DNA of 64,000 bases, taken from contig JBDIVS010000008.1 of NCBI GenBank assembly GCA_039794245.1, positions 52,830-116,829 on the forward strand. The letters run 5' to 3'. Shown piece after piece: positions 8,901 to 18,351 of this stretch. The notes beneath the pieces are model-generated. The model made no database searches. It was not told the origin of the DNA and saw only the letters and a list, made by a program, of their open reading frames with translations. The DNA is from DAITQM01 sp039794245. GTDB lineage: Bacteria > Pseudomonadota > Gammaproteobacteria > Xanthomonadales > Wenzhouxiangellaceae. Numbering within the stretch: position 1 is the stretch's first letter; the number at the start of each line of letters is the position of its first letter. A program made the position numbers and the translations under genes.

Positions 8901-9873
8901 TTACACCGATCCGGCCAGCGGCCTGGCCCTCGCTGACCTGCACCTGACTCTCGCCGGGCGGAGCAGCCGGCACCTCGCCCTCGATGGCCGGTTCAAGATG
9001 GGCGAAGGGCACGGCACGATCAAAGGCACGCTCGACCCTGCAGAGCCGCGACTCGATTTCGCCCTGCACGGCGAGCGCCTGGCGCTGCTCGACGGCACCG
9101 CCGGCCGCCTGCTCGCCAGCCCCGCCCTGGAGGTCGGCTGGCAGCCGCGGCAGGTCTCGGTCGCTGGGCGTATCGACTTGCCCGAAGGCGAACTGAAGCC
9201 GCTGACCGGCGAGGTCGTCAAACCGTCGCCGGATGTCGTGATCGAGGGCGCGGAGCCGGCCGCGAAACCCGCGCCGATCGCCATCGACGGGCGCTTGACG
9301 ATCGCCCTCGGTGAGCACGTCCGGGTCCGCGCCCCGGCGGCACGGGCGGCACTCGCCGGGACGCTCGATCTGGTCTGGGACGGATCGCGGCCGATGCCGC
9401 GCGGCGAAGGCCGAATCACGCTGGCCGATGGTCAGATTCGCGCCTATGGACAGACCCTCGAACTGCGCCGCGGCCGCATACTGTTCGAACGCGGCCCGGC
9501 CGATGAGCCGCGCCTCGACATCCGCGCGGCGCGCGAGATTTTCGGCGACCCGCTGGTCCGCGAAGCCGGGGTCGAAGTGACTGGTACGGCCCGCCGGCCC
9601 GTGGTCCGGCTTTACATGGAACCGCCGGGCGATGAGGAAAACGCTCTGGCCTACCTCATCACCGGCAGCAACTTCGATTACGGCAACGGCGAAGGGGCCT
9701 TGACCATCGGGGTCTATCTGATGCCACGCCTGTGGATCAGCTACGGTATCGGCCTGTTTGAAACGGGCGACGTGACCAGCGCCCGCTACCAATTCTCCCG
9801 CCACTGGAGCGTCAGGGTCGTCTCCGGCGCCCGCGACACCGGCGCCGACCTCAGTTGGTCCATCGACCGGTAA
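5959..9873 (+). CDS. tamB: Translocation and assembly module protein TamB
   Basis: TamB is a large periplasm-spanning beta-taco protein anchored in the inner membrane that partners TamA. The 1304-residue product starts with a signal anchor (MKRLRYLLYPLALVALVAAA), then the typical HLEGSLLGGL segment, a very long repetitive beta-rich region and a C-terminal TamB/DUF490 domain. The end (GDEENALAYLITG ... YQFSRHWSVRVVSGARDTGADLSW) is characteristic. The length is close to E. coli TamB (about 1259). The start overlaps the tamA stop by 4 bases. GC content and codon use match the neighbours. Confidence 0.93.
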   Translation: MKRLRYLLYPLALVALVAAALAYYALATTGGARWALHRAMPEAAFGHLEGSLLGGLVVEAFRLKAAGTVISSSRFDLDLDLGVLPPRLIVRRLAAERLAVVLPEAGAENESAGSRDWPDLRLPLPAEIETLHIAGFVITGGPLAAPLAIETLSARADMDDRLRLAELSISGIAYAGQSANLGLTGTLDLAPPYAHTLELLVETAVSAENNGPAAALRMEAEGSLHAWRGRVTASPLWPAELVVQLDDPEHFLAGGQFETLPWHAELTLPSAAWPPAAAAYEVRDLRLTATGRGDVFQLTGTWHVGLPAPLVGNWQLQAAGAGGTLRLEKLAGETPAGGITMTGLYDFTTSQAAGEVRLDEFDPARLAPSLAPLGTYSGTLPLTWHNGSITLTGGRLGGDGGAELNLDGHYTADRTGAFGLTLTWRDLLWAADEARQAIRSPTGELKLAGDRAEYRLAGDFALRTGDLPAGRFAVEASGRGTDLTLDHLDGDWLAGRWLLEGNAHLAAPFIARAELRADKIDPGQLWPAWPGRLDGALAIAIESTAAGFAADLQLHHLGGELRGEALTGAGRIRYRAGRIETAGLKIKSGAAGLSLAPLPDAAGGKATTEQPPADPPASVWPLQPHRLVLELPEIQSWVPAWRGSLHATIESEAAPDPDLPALRWRITARDGVYRDLSAALVNGEGRCCAPFGLPGTGRLTIEDAAYRRQRVDRLVATWQTSGESRSFDFEAEHAGDRLAIRLGAGGGPLDRPLAGRLETLDLNHRDLGVWQLEKPAEWTLIPAAHRLQVAPCVVRIGTATTLCANADVAAGSQSLTVRLEALGTDLLAAVLHPWQISGAQLSGSAAWRHETGSPPELELNAALTPGRLEHRQFPGRAIALERFTLAANGGEADGYGAAFDAQTEIGGADGRLRLAAWPEAGAADSAALAGHLRLAIPDLAVVHRLAPALGIEGGRIEAAWDVGGTLASPELAGQLIVAGGAYTDPASGLALADLHLTLAGRSSRHLALDGRFKMGEGHGTIKGTLDPAEPRLDFALHGERLALLDGTAGRLLASPALEVGWQPRQVSVAGRIDLPEGELKPLTGEVVKPSPDVVIEGAEPAAKPAPIAIDGRLTIALGEHVRVRAPAARAALAGTLDLVWDGSRPMPRGEGRITLADGQIRAYGQTLELRRGRILFERGPADEPRLDIRAAREIFGDPLVREAGVEVTGTARRPVVRLYMEPPGDEENALAYLITGSNFDYGNGEGALTIGVYLMPRLWISYGIGLFETGDVTSARYQFSRHWSVRVVSGARDTGADLSWSIDR

Positions 9874-9937
9874 CCGAAATCGAGCGATCGCGGGCGCGTC
9901 CGGAATGACAAATCTGACCTCTGTCCTCCCGTACCAA

Positions 9938-10405
9938 TCACCGCCGCGGCTGCCAATAACGTTCCATTTCGAGAAAGGTGAACGACGCCGACCAGGTGAT
10001 CATCATGAAGCCGGCCAGCGCCTCGGTGGCGAGCAGCAGGCGCAGCGGGCCGAACGGCGCGAGGTCGCCGTAGCCGACGGTGGTATAGGTCACCGCCGAA
10101 AGATACAGCGCATCGTAGAGCAGCACCGAAACGATGCCCTCGATCCGGCCGAGCGCCGGAATATGTTCGGTGAAATAAATCGCCAGTCCGAAAATCCAGA
10201 TCTCGGCGGCGTGCGCTGCGAGAAGGCTGCCGATCAAAACCAGCATGCCGCGCCGGCGCCGCATGCCGACCCGCGGCAACCAGCGGTTCAACCTGGATAA
10301 CACCTCGTAATGGAACACCACGGTCAGTGACACGCAGCCGAGCGTGATCGAGCTGATCGCCCAGTGCGGGGCGCTGCCGAGCAAATACCACAGTTCGCCG
10401 ATCAT
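9938..10405 (-). CDS. Two-TM potassium channel family protein
   Basis: A 155-residue membrane protein with a selectivity-filter motif TTVGYGD at residues 108-114, preceded by a pore helix (LYDALYLSAVTY) and followed by a transmembrane helix. Further hydrophobic segments lie at about 15-32 and 55-78. It therefore resembles an Ion_trans_2 potassium channel with one extra N-terminal helix and no RCK/TrkA-N regulatory domain. It starts 7 bases after the mutM stop, so it is probably cotranscribed with mutM. Potassium selectivity is inferred from the filter; a physiological role is not evident. Confidence 0.85.
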   Translation of the reverse strand: MIGELWYLLGSAPHWAISSITLGCVSLTVVFHYEVLSRLNRWLPRVGMRRRRGMLVLIGSLLAAHAAEIWIFGLAIYFTEHIPALGRIEGIVSVLLYDALYLSAVTYTTVGYGDLAPFGPLRLLLATEALAGFMMITWSASFTFLEMERYWQPRR

Positions 10406-10412
10406 CGAATGC

Positions 10413-11228
10413 TCAATGTTGACAGCCCGGACAATAATACGTCGCCCGCCCGGCCTGGACTAAATGGCGGATGGCAGCCGCGCACCGCGGGCACGGCAGG
10501 CCGGCGCGATCGTACACCTGAAGCTCGCGGCTGAAATAACCCGGCCGCCGGTCGGCGTCGAAAAAATCGCGCAGCGTCGTGCCGCCGGCGGCAACCGCCG
10601 CGGCCAGCACGTCGCGGATGCCCGAGGCCAGGCGCGCGTAGCGGGCGCGCGCGATCCGCCGCGCGGCGCGCCGCGGGTGGATGCCGGCGCGGTGCAGCGC
10701 CTCGCTGGCATAAATGTTGCCCACACCGGCGACGAGCGCGCCGTTCATCAAAAGCGGCTTGATCGCCCCCGGCCGGCGGCCGAGCGAGCGCCACAACAGA
10801 TCGCCGTCAAAGCCGGCGGCCAGCGGCTCCGGCCCCAGGCCGCTGAGCAGCGGGTGGCGAAACGGATCGCGGCCCGACTGCCAGGCGACCAGGCCGAACC
10901 GGCGCGGGTCGCAAAAACGCAAAAGCCGGCCGTCGTCGAGCGCGAAATCGAGATGGTCGTGGCGCGCCGCGGCGGTGCCGCCCGGCACCAGGCTCAGGAC
11001 GCCGCTCATGCCGAGGTGAATGAGCATGAAGCCGCGTTCGAGGTCGAACAAAAGATACTTCGCCCGCCGGTCCACCGCCCGGATGGGTGCCCCGCGCAAG
11101 ATACGGATCGCGGCCGGCACCGGTCGCCTGAGCCGCGCCCGGCGCACCGTCACATCGATGATCGTCCGGCCGACCAGCCTGGGTTCGAGGCCGCGGCGCA
11201 ACGTTTCGATTTCAGGCAATTCGGGCAA
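10413..11228 (-). CDS. mutM: Formamidopyrimidine-DNA glycosylase
   Basis: MutM (Fpg) removes 8-oxoguanine and formamidopyrimidines and cleaves the abasic site. The 271-residue sequence begins MPELPEIETLRRGLEP, giving the catalytic Pro2 (N-terminal nucleophile after Met removal) and Glu3. It contains GNIYASEALHRAGIHP, the helix-two-turn-helix segment. It ends in a complete zinc finger (CPRCAAAI ... YYCPGC). The length is normal. It is divergent from corA and followed closely by the channel gene. Confidence 0.97.
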   Translation of the reverse strand: MPELPEIETLRRGLEPRLVGRTIIDVTVRRARLRRPVPAAIRILRGAPIRAVDRRAKYLLFDLERGFMLIHLGMSGVLSLVPGGTAAARHDHLDFALDDGRLLRFCDPRRFGLVAWQSGRDPFRHPLLSGLGPEPLAAGFDGDLLWRSLGRRPGAIKPLLMNGALVAGVGNIYASEALHRAGIHPRRAARRIARARYARLASGIRDVLAAAVAAGGTTLRDFFDADRRPGYFSRELQVYDRAGLPCPRCAAAIRHLVQAGRATYYCPGCQH

Positions 11229-11320
11229 GGGCCGATATCCACACGATCCGCTACCAGCGGCGGTTTGCTAGACTACCATCACCCGCAGGCGGCGGCACGA
11301 TTGTCAGGTGGAGAGATGAG

Positions 11321-12289
<969 letters not shown>

Positions 12290-12300
12290 TACCGAAATCC

Positions 12301-14277
12301 ATGGGCCACGGTACCGGGATGGCGATCGCACCGGTCGTCGGCGTCGATGCCGGCGGCACGTTCACTGATTTTTTCGTCGCCGCCGGCCCGGATGTCCGGG
12401 CACACAAAGTGCTGTCCACACCGGACGATCCGGCGCGGGCCGTGGTCGAGGGTCTGGCCAATCTGGGACTGGCCGAACGGCCGCTGATTCTGTTGCACGG
12501 CACGACGGTGGCGACCAACGCCGTGCTCGAAGGGCATCTGGCCCGCACGGCCTATGTGACCAACCGCGGTTTCGCCGATGTGCTGGCCCTCGGCCGCCAG
12601 CAACGGCGCGCGGTTTACGCGCTCGAACCTTGCCAGCCGCCGCCTCCGGTACCGCCCGAGCTGTGCCTCGAAACCGGCGGCCGGCGCGCCGCCGATGGCC
12701 AGGTGATCGAACCTTTAAGTGCGGTGGATCTGGACGCCTTCGCCTCCCGCCTCAAAACGCTCGAACCCGAAGCGGTCGCGATCAACCTGCTGCACGCCTG
12801 GCGGTACGCCGGCGACGAAATCCGCCTTGCCGCCGCCTGCCCAGCGGGGATCCCGGTCAGCCGCTCGTCGGCCGTACTGCCGGTCGCCGGCGAGTACGAA
12901 CGCGGCGTCGCCACCTGGCTCAACGCCGCACTCAGCCCCTTGATGGCCGGCTATGTCGCCGCGCTCGAAAGGCGCCTGCCCACGGCACGCCTCGCCGTGA
13001 TGCAGAGTGACGGGACGATGTGCGGCGCGGCTCAGGCGGCGGCGCGGCCGGTCGAGTTATTGCTTTCCGGGCCGGCCGGTGGTGCCGCGGCGGCGGCCTG
13101 GTGGGGCCGGCGGCTCGGTATCGTGTCCCTTTTGTGTTTCGACATGGGGGGCACCAGCACCGACGTGACGCTGGTGCGCGGCGAACCGGAACTGACCCAG
13201 GACGGCTGCGTCGGCGATTGGCCCGTGGCGCTGCCGATGATCGCGATCCACACGATCGGCGCCGGTGGCGGTTCGCTGGCCACGGTCGATGCCGGCGGCC
13301 TGCTGCATGTCGGCCCGATCTCGGCCGGGGCCGTGCCCGGTCCGGCGTGCTACGGCCGGGGCGGTCAACAGGCAACCGTCACCGACGCCCATGTCGTGCT
13401 TGGCCGCATTCCGCCCGCCACACGCCTGAGCGGCCGCCTCGAACTCGACACGGCGGCGGCCCGCGGCGCCGTCGGCCGCCTGGCCCGGCAGCTCAACCTT
13501 CGACTGGAAGATACGGCGCAAGGGATCGTCACGATCGCCTCGGAACAGATGGCGCGGGCGCTGCGCGTCGTCTCGGCCGAACGCGGCCACGATCCGGCGG
13601 CCTGCGTGTTGTTCAGCTTCGGCGGCGCCGGCGGCCTGCACGCCTGCGAACTGGCGGAAAGCCTCGGCATCGGGCGCATCCTGATCGCCCCGGGCGCCGG
13701 CGTGCTGTCGGCCTTCGGGTTGACGGTCGCGCCCCCCGGACGGCGGCGCATCCATTCCATCCTCGAGCCGCTGGCCGGCATCGACCGCGGCCGCCTGGCG
13801 GTGCTGGCCGCCAAGATCGAGCGCGCCTCGGCTGCCGAACTGGCCGCCGAAGGAATTGCAGCGCCTGAGCACCGGCGCCTGATCGGTTTGCGCTTTCGCG
13901 GGCAGCGGCAGGTGCTGGATGTGGAGTGGAATGGCGGCGACTGGCGCCAGGTGTTTCTCGACCGGTACCGGCAACGCTACGGCGCCCTGCTGGACGGTGA
14001 AATCGAGGTCGCCCACCTGCATATCGCCAGCCGCGGCGCGGTGCGCCCGATTCAACCGGCCGGGCCGGCGCACGCCGTCCGGCCGGCGCGTGCGACGGCG
14101 GTCTGGATCGCCGGCCGCCGGCAGGAATGCCCGGTTGTCGGGCGGGAAGGGATCGCCGGCGAACTCCCCGGCCCGGCGATCATCGCCGGCGCCAACGAAA
14201 CGATCTGGGTCGCCCCGGGCTGGCACGCCCAACCCGGAACGGGCGGCGAACTGTGGCTGGCGCGCCCGCCGGCCTGA
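12301..14277 (+). CDS. Hydantoinase/oxoprolinase family protein (HyuA-like subunit)
   Basis: A 658-residue member of the hydantoinase A / 5-oxoprolinase A family. The N-terminal domain has the ATPase-like GVDAGGTFTDFF motif. The large Hydantoinase_A domain includes LLLSGPAGGAAAAAW, CFDMGGTSTDVTL and TIGAGGGSLA. A C-terminal domain ends in a region typical of HyuA. The family catalyses ATP-dependent opening of cyclic amides and usually works with a HyuB subunit; no hyuB is present here. The start could be 12301 or 12319 (MAIAPVVGVDAGG). The gene ends 6 bases before the convergent rpmG stop. The substrate is unknown. Confidence 0.85.
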   Translation: MGHGTGMAIAPVVGVDAGGTFTDFFVAAGPDVRAHKVLSTPDDPARAVVEGLANLGLAERPLILLHGTTVATNAVLEGHLARTAYVTNRGFADVLALGRQQRRAVYALEPCQPPPPVPPELCLETGGRRAADGQVIEPLSAVDLDAFASRLKTLEPEAVAINLLHAWRYAGDEIRLAAACPAGIPVSRSSAVLPVAGEYERGVATWLNAALSPLMAGYVAALERRLPTARLAVMQSDGTMCGAAQAAARPVELLLSGPAGGAAAAAWWGRRLGIVSLLCFDMGGTSTDVTLVRGEPELTQDGCVGDWPVALPMIAIHTIGAGGGSLATVDAGGLLHVGPISAGAVPGPACYGRGGQQATVTDAHVVLGRIPPATRLSGRLELDTAAARGAVGRLARQLNLRLEDTAQGIVTIASEQMARALRVVSAERGHDPAACVLFSFGGAGGLHACELAESLGIGRILIAPGAGVLSAFGLTVAPPGRRRIHSILEPLAGIDRGRLAVLAAKIERASAAELAAEGIAAPEHRRLIGLRFRGQRQVLDVEWNGGDWRQVFLDRYRQRYGALLDGEIEVAHLHIASRGAVRPIQPAGPAHAVRPARATAVWIAGRRQECPVVGREGIAGELPGPAIIAGANETIWVAPGWHAQPGTGGELWLARPPA

Positions 14278-14283
14278 GGGCGC

Positions 14284-14439
14284 CTACTTGATCTTCGCTT
14301 CCTTGTAGATCACGTGCTTGCGCACGACCGGATCGTACTTCTTGAACTCGAACTTATCCGGCGTGTTCTTTTTGTTCTTGTCGGTGGTGTAGAAGTGGCC
14401 GGTGCCGGCGCTCGAGACCAGGCGGATTTTATCGCGCAT
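14284..14439 (-). CDS. rpmG: 50S ribosomal protein L33 (zinc-independent form)
   Basis: A 51-residue protein beginning MRDKIRLVSSAGTGHFYTT and ending VRKHVIYKEAKIK, a clear L33. It lacks the CxxC pairs of zinc-binding L33 versions. An AAAGGAG ribosome binding site precedes the ATG. It follows rpmB by 19 bases, the usual rpmB-rpmG pairing. Confidence 0.97.
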   Translation of the reverse strand: MRDKIRLVSSAGTGHFYTTDKNKKNTPDKFEFKKYDPVVRKHVIYKEAKIK

Positions 14440-14458
14440 CGTGGGTGCTCCTTTCGGC

Positions 14459-14695
14459 TCAGACGTGTTCGCCGCACGCCCGCATTGCAGCGAGCACGGC
14501 GTCGATGCCGTTCTTGTCGATGGTCCTCAGGCCCTTGGTCGACACCCGAAGGCGGACCCAGCGTTTCTCGCTCTCGACCCAGAAACGGTGGGTGTGAAGA
14601 TTGGGCAGGAACCGCCGCTTGGTCTTGATATTTGAATGGGACACCTTGTGGCCCACCGCCGGCTTCTTGCCGCTCACCTGACAGACTCGGGACAT
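14459..14695 (-). CDS. rpmB: 50S ribosomal protein L28
   Basis: A 78-residue L28 with the conserved start MSRVCQVSGKKPAVGHKVSH, then NIKTKRRFLPNLHTHRFW and RLRVSTKGLRTIDKNGID. I chose the second ATG because L28 proteins begin MSRVCQ-like; the upstream frame would add MIP. It leads the rpmB-rpmG operon from the promoter at 14731-14759. Confidence 0.97.
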   Translation of the reverse strand: MSRVCQVSGKKPAVGHKVSHSNIKTKRRFLPNLHTHRFWVESEKRWVRLRVSTKGLRTIDKNGIDAVLAAMRACGEHV

Positions 14696-14730
14696 GGGGA
14701 TCACCCGGATTGATCTTGAAAGAGCCGGAT

Positions 14731-14759
14731 TTTATACACGATCCGGGCGCAAAATGCAA
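14731..14759 (-). promoter_or_regulatory. Sigma-70-type promoter of rpmB-rpmG
   Basis: On the minus strand a -35 TTGCAT and a -10 TATAAA are separated by exactly 17 bases, placing the start of transcription roughly 30 bases before the rpmB ATG. This is among the best consensus promoters in the window and fits a highly expressed ribosomal operon. Confidence 0.8.
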
Positions 14760-14943
14760 GGCAGAGCCTCTTCCAATGACACATGAGCCTGAACGGGGGG
14801 CGTGATTCCAGCGTGAAGTGAGCCTGAGGCGGTCGGCGTTTGGGATCATCGGAAAGGGCTGTACGATCGGCCGCCAACGCGCCGGCAGGTGGCCTGCCGG
14901 CGCCGCCGGATTCGGTAACCGGACGTCTGCTACCATCCGTGGT

Positions 14944-16623
14944 ATGGACAAAACCGTTCTGAGCGGCCGGCGGCGCCTGAGCCCGGAGGCGGTCGTACAG
15001 CGTGCCGGCCGCGGCATCGCCCCGGCGGCCGGGGCAATCTTGCTGGTCTTGCTGGCGGCATACGGCGGATACGGTGCCCGTCTCGCGCCCGGCCCGCCGC
15101 TCACCGGCTCAGCACCGGACGATCTGCCGGCGTGGTCTGTCGAGCCTGTGATCCCCGCCGGCCCTGTCGAGCCGCTCTGGCAGCGCGATCATCAGGCGCT
15201 GGATGCACCGCGGTTGTCACAGATCGCGCACTGGATGGAAACGGCACGCGATGACGACTCACAAACGCGTTGCTCCCGCCATTGGCCGCGGGCGGTGGCC
15301 CTGGCCAGGCGCTATCCGACGCTGCTTGCGCCGTGGCGCCTGATCTGGGACTGCACTCCGAACGAGGCGCCCCGGCGCGAGGCGCTGCGCCGGTGGCTCA
15401 TCGAGCTGCTCGACCATGCCGAACGCCGGCTTGACCGCGCCGCCTGGCCAGAGGAAGGGCTCGAGGTCCACAGCCTGATCGATGCCCTAAGCCTGATCGA
15501 ACTGCGCGGCGACGGGGTGCTCGACGCCTGGTATCTGCCGCTCGCCAACGGCCAGTTGCTGCGCCTTGCGGTGCGCGTCTGGCGCACCGGCGAGGAGCGG
15601 GAAAGCACGCTGTATTTCATTCCGCTGAGCGAGATCGAGGCCGGCCGGCGGCTTTTCACCGATCCGCTGTGCCGGATACGGCTGGCCGAGTGTGTCATCG
15701 CCAACATGCCCACCACCAGGTATATCGCGACCCGGCTGAACGCCGCCGCCCTGCTCGAGCGCCAGCGCGGCAAGCGCATCGCGGCATTGAAAAAAATCGC
15801 CGAAATCAGGGACTCATCCTTTTTTGCCGCCGAGACCACCGCCGCATGGTTGTTGGACGATTACGACTGGCCAAAGATCGCCAAGACGCTGCCCGGGGTG
15901 CTCGCCACGGCACTTGAACACGACAGCGCCGCAGCCAAGGCGATGAAGGCGATGCTGATCGAGGAAGGCTATCTGGCGGCGGAAGCGCTGAGCGAAGCGG
16001 CCGATCTCCAAAGAGAAGCGGCGTCGGAGTTGGGGCTCGGGGCGGCACTCGAACTGAAGGCCCGTTTTCTCGAAAGCCTGAATCCGGCAGCGGCAACCAT
16101 GACCGCCCGTTACCTGCGAGCGGCCGGGGCCGGGGATGCGGGGGCGAAACGCCGGCTGGCCGAATCCGCCGGCGATGCTGCAACCGCCGTCCAATGGCTG
16201 GTCGGAGCCGCCTCCGGCGGCGATCGCGAAGCGATGTTCGAACTGGGTGAGCGGTTTCACCTCGGCCGCGGAATGGAGCGCGATCGACGAAAGGCGTTGC
16301 GCTGGTGGCGGCGGGCGGCCGATCTTGGCCACCCCGCGGCGCTGTTCCGGATCGCCGAACTCGGCTTCAAGGGCCAGGCGGATCTCGTCGACGCCACACA
16401 CGCAGCCGATGCTCTCCGGCGAAGCGCCGAACTGGGGTACGCCCCCGCCCAGCGCCGGCTCGCCGAACTCGGCGCCGCGGGCCGCTTGCCACTGACCGCC
16501 GCCGAACGACACGACTGGCTGCGCCGCGCCGCCGACCAGGACGATGCCTTGAACAACAAAGCCGGCGCGTCTCCCCAACGACACTCCGAGCGGGTCACCA
16601 CTCAGGAGTGGAGCGGGCGCTGA
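14944..16623 (+). CDS. Membrane-anchored Sel1-repeat protein
   Basis: A 559-residue protein with one N-terminal hydrophobic segment (about residues 25-42, GIAPAAGAILLVLLAAYGG), so it is probably anchored in the inner membrane with the rest in the periplasm. The central part is not recognised. The C-terminal 150 residues hold Sel1-like tetratricopeptide repeats (EAMFELGERFHLGRGMERDR, ALRWWRRAADLGHPAALFRI, ALRRSAELGYAPAQRRLAEL), which usually mediate protein binding. I preferred ATG 14944 over 14818 because the earlier start gives an Arg-rich extension without family character. It is alone on its strand and converges on the exported-protein gene 12 bases away. Confidence 0.75.
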   Translation: MDKTVLSGRRRLSPEAVVQRAGRGIAPAAGAILLVLLAAYGGYGARLAPGPPLTGSAPDDLPAWSVEPVIPAGPVEPLWQRDHQALDAPRLSQIAHWMETARDDDSQTRCSRHWPRAVALARRYPTLLAPWRLIWDCTPNEAPRREALRRWLIELLDHAERRLDRAAWPEEGLEVHSLIDALSLIELRGDGVLDAWYLPLANGQLLRLAVRVWRTGEERESTLYFIPLSEIEAGRRLFTDPLCRIRLAECVIANMPTTRYIATRLNAAALLERQRGKRIAALKKIAEIRDSSFFAAETTAAWLLDDYDWPKIAKTLPGVLATALEHDSAAAKAMKAMLIEEGYLAAEALSEAADLQREAASELGLGAALELKARFLESLNPAAATMTARYLRAAGAGDAGAKRRLAESAGDAATAVQWLVGAASGGDREAMFELGERFHLGRGMERDRRKALRWWRRAADLGHPAALFRIAELGFKGQADLVDATHAADALRRSAELGYAPAQRRLAELGAAGRLPLTAAERHDWLRRAADQDDALNNKAGASPQRHSERVTTQEWSGR

Positions 16624-16635
16624 TCGCCGGCAGGT

Positions 16636-18351
16636 TCAAGGTGATGGATCCTCGAAACTGTCCACCACCAAAAATGGGCAGGAATTAAACTGTGCAGCGC
16701 CGATCCTAACTCCCTTGGTATCGCCCGACGGGTTCGGGTTGTACATGCCGAGAAACCAGAACGTGCAGCTGTCGACCGGATCGACGCCCATCTGGTTGTA
16801 ATCGCCATAGCGGTTGGTGCTGTTGATGCCGTTGCCGGTCGCCAGTTCGGTTTCCGGCACCGTCATCACCCCCAAAGGATCGCTTGCCTGCCGACCGGTG
16901 TAGCGGATAGAGGGAAACACCGCCGTGCTGGAGACGTTATAGGCCAGAAGAATATTGCCCTCGGCGTCCATCGCCGCCGTGCCCATGAAACGGCCTTCGG
17001 CGTCGGGCGAGACGGTGCCTTCCTGGAACAGGCTCCAGGTACTGCCCGGCGCCGCATCCTTGCGAAATTCCATCCAGCGCTCGCCCGAATGATCAGTGAA
17101 GTCGCCGATATCGGTCTGCAGGACGCCGAGGATGGTCGCGTGGCTGCCGAAATTGCGGTACGAGGCGCGGTTCATGATCACTTCGAGCAACGGATCGAGC
17201 AGCTGGCCGCCGTTCGGCTGCGGAATGCAAGAGAACACGGAGATCGGCGGACACAGATTGGAATCGAAGTCGGCGACGATCAGATCCGGCGCCTGGCTGA
17301 ACGTGGTATTGGCCGGGGTATCGAAATCAACCACCAGCGACCACAACTCGATCTTGTCGGTTGCCGGGTCGGCCCCGGGGTCGCCGTTCAGTTCCTCGTC
17401 GCGGTGGCGGACGAAATACGCCGGCTCGCCGGCCGGCGGCGGCGGGCCGTCGAGATCGACCGGCGTGAAGGTCTCGAAACCGAGGCCGGGCAGACCGGGC
17501 GCTGCGGTGATTTTCTGCGGCGCCCGCGCCGTCGGACAATCGACGCCGTCGGGGCTTTGCATGTTGACCCGGTCGAAAGCATAAACCGGCGGCGTGTTGA
17601 ACTGGTTGGTGGTGACGAGATACATCTCCGGCCAGACCCCGTATTTCGGATAGTCGGGAAACGTGGTATCGGCAAATTCGTAGAAACACCAACCGCCGGC
17701 GAGCGGGTCGGCGGTGCGCGAGACATACACGCACAGCCGGTTGCCGCCGCCCGAAAATTCCGAGAGCAGCCAGCGCCCGGCCAGGTGATCGTAAATGACG
17801 ATCGGGTCGCCGGCCCCGCTGGCGCACGGCACACCGGCCGGCGCCAGCGTATCGAGCGCAAACGGGCCGGCCACCAGGCTGGCATCGGCCTTGGCATACA
17901 TCGTCACCGACGTGCCGCCGGGGCCGTTGATCGCCTCGACGAAGAAATTCGCGCCGATATCGCCGGTCGGATCGTTGGGATTGGCGGTCGAGTGATTGCC
18001 TTCGAAATTGTGGATTTCGACAATCGCCGGCGCCGGACCGTGGACCGCTTCCTGCCGGGCGAGCAACGGATCGAGACGGTCCGGGGTATCGATCACCGGC
18101 CGGCCGTCGCCGCTGTCACGGCGCGGCACTTCGCGGATCGGATCGCCCGGCTGCCACGGCGGCTCGACCGGCAGGCTGCGCAGATCGACATCGATCGGCA
18201 CGCCGAGCACCGGCTCGCCGAATACCGTCGCTCCGTGGATGACCTGCAAGGCGGCCGGCGGCGCGGCGCTCCCAGTCACGGCCGAGGCGATGAGCGCAAA
18301 GGACGAAACCGCGATCGACATCGGCACCGCAAAACGCACAGAAAGATTCAT
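16636..18351 (-). CDS. Large exported protein, possibly beta-propeller
   Basis: A 571-residue product with a signal peptide (MNLSVRFAVPMSIAVSS ... SAVTGSAA). I cannot assign a function. The mature part contains repeated blocks of the kind DPIVIYDHLAGRWLLSEF, GGWCFYEFADTTFPDYPKYG and WMEFRKDAAPGSTWSLFQEG, separated by about 50-60 residues. This suggests a secreted beta-propeller, which is inference. It ends VVDSFEDPSP, recalling the short DxFE tails of some gammaproteobacterial secreted proteins. GGAG precedes the ATG. The start overlaps the last base of the upstream DUF4097-like gene (TAATG), so they are coupled, and it is the last gene of the five-gene minus-strand run. Confidence 0.7.
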   Translation of the reverse strand: MNLSVRFAVPMSIAVSSFALIASAVTGSAAPPAALQVIHGATVFGEPVLGVPIDVDLRSLPVEPPWQPGDPIREVPRRDSGDGRPVIDTPDRLDPLLARQEAVHGPAPAIVEIHNFEGNHSTANPNDPTGDIGANFFVEAINGPGGTSVTMYAKADASLVAGPFALDTLAPAGVPCASGAGDPIVIYDHLAGRWLLSEFSGGGNRLCVYVSRTADPLAGGWCFYEFADTTFPDYPKYGVWPEMYLVTTNQFNTPPVYAFDRVNMQSPDGVDCPTARAPQKITAAPGLPGLGFETFTPVDLDGPPPPAGEPAYFVRHRDEELNGDPGADPATDKIELWSLVVDFDTPANTTFSQAPDLIVADFDSNLCPPISVFSCIPQPNGGQLLDPLLEVIMNRASYRNFGSHATILGVLQTDIGDFTDHSGERWMEFRKDAAPGSTWSLFQEGTVSPDAEGRFMGTAAMDAEGNILLAYNVSSTAVFPSIRYTGRQASDPLGVMTVPETELATGNGINSTNRYGDYNQMGVDPVDSCTFWFLGMYNPNPSGDTKGVRIGAAQFNSCPFLVVDSFEDPSP

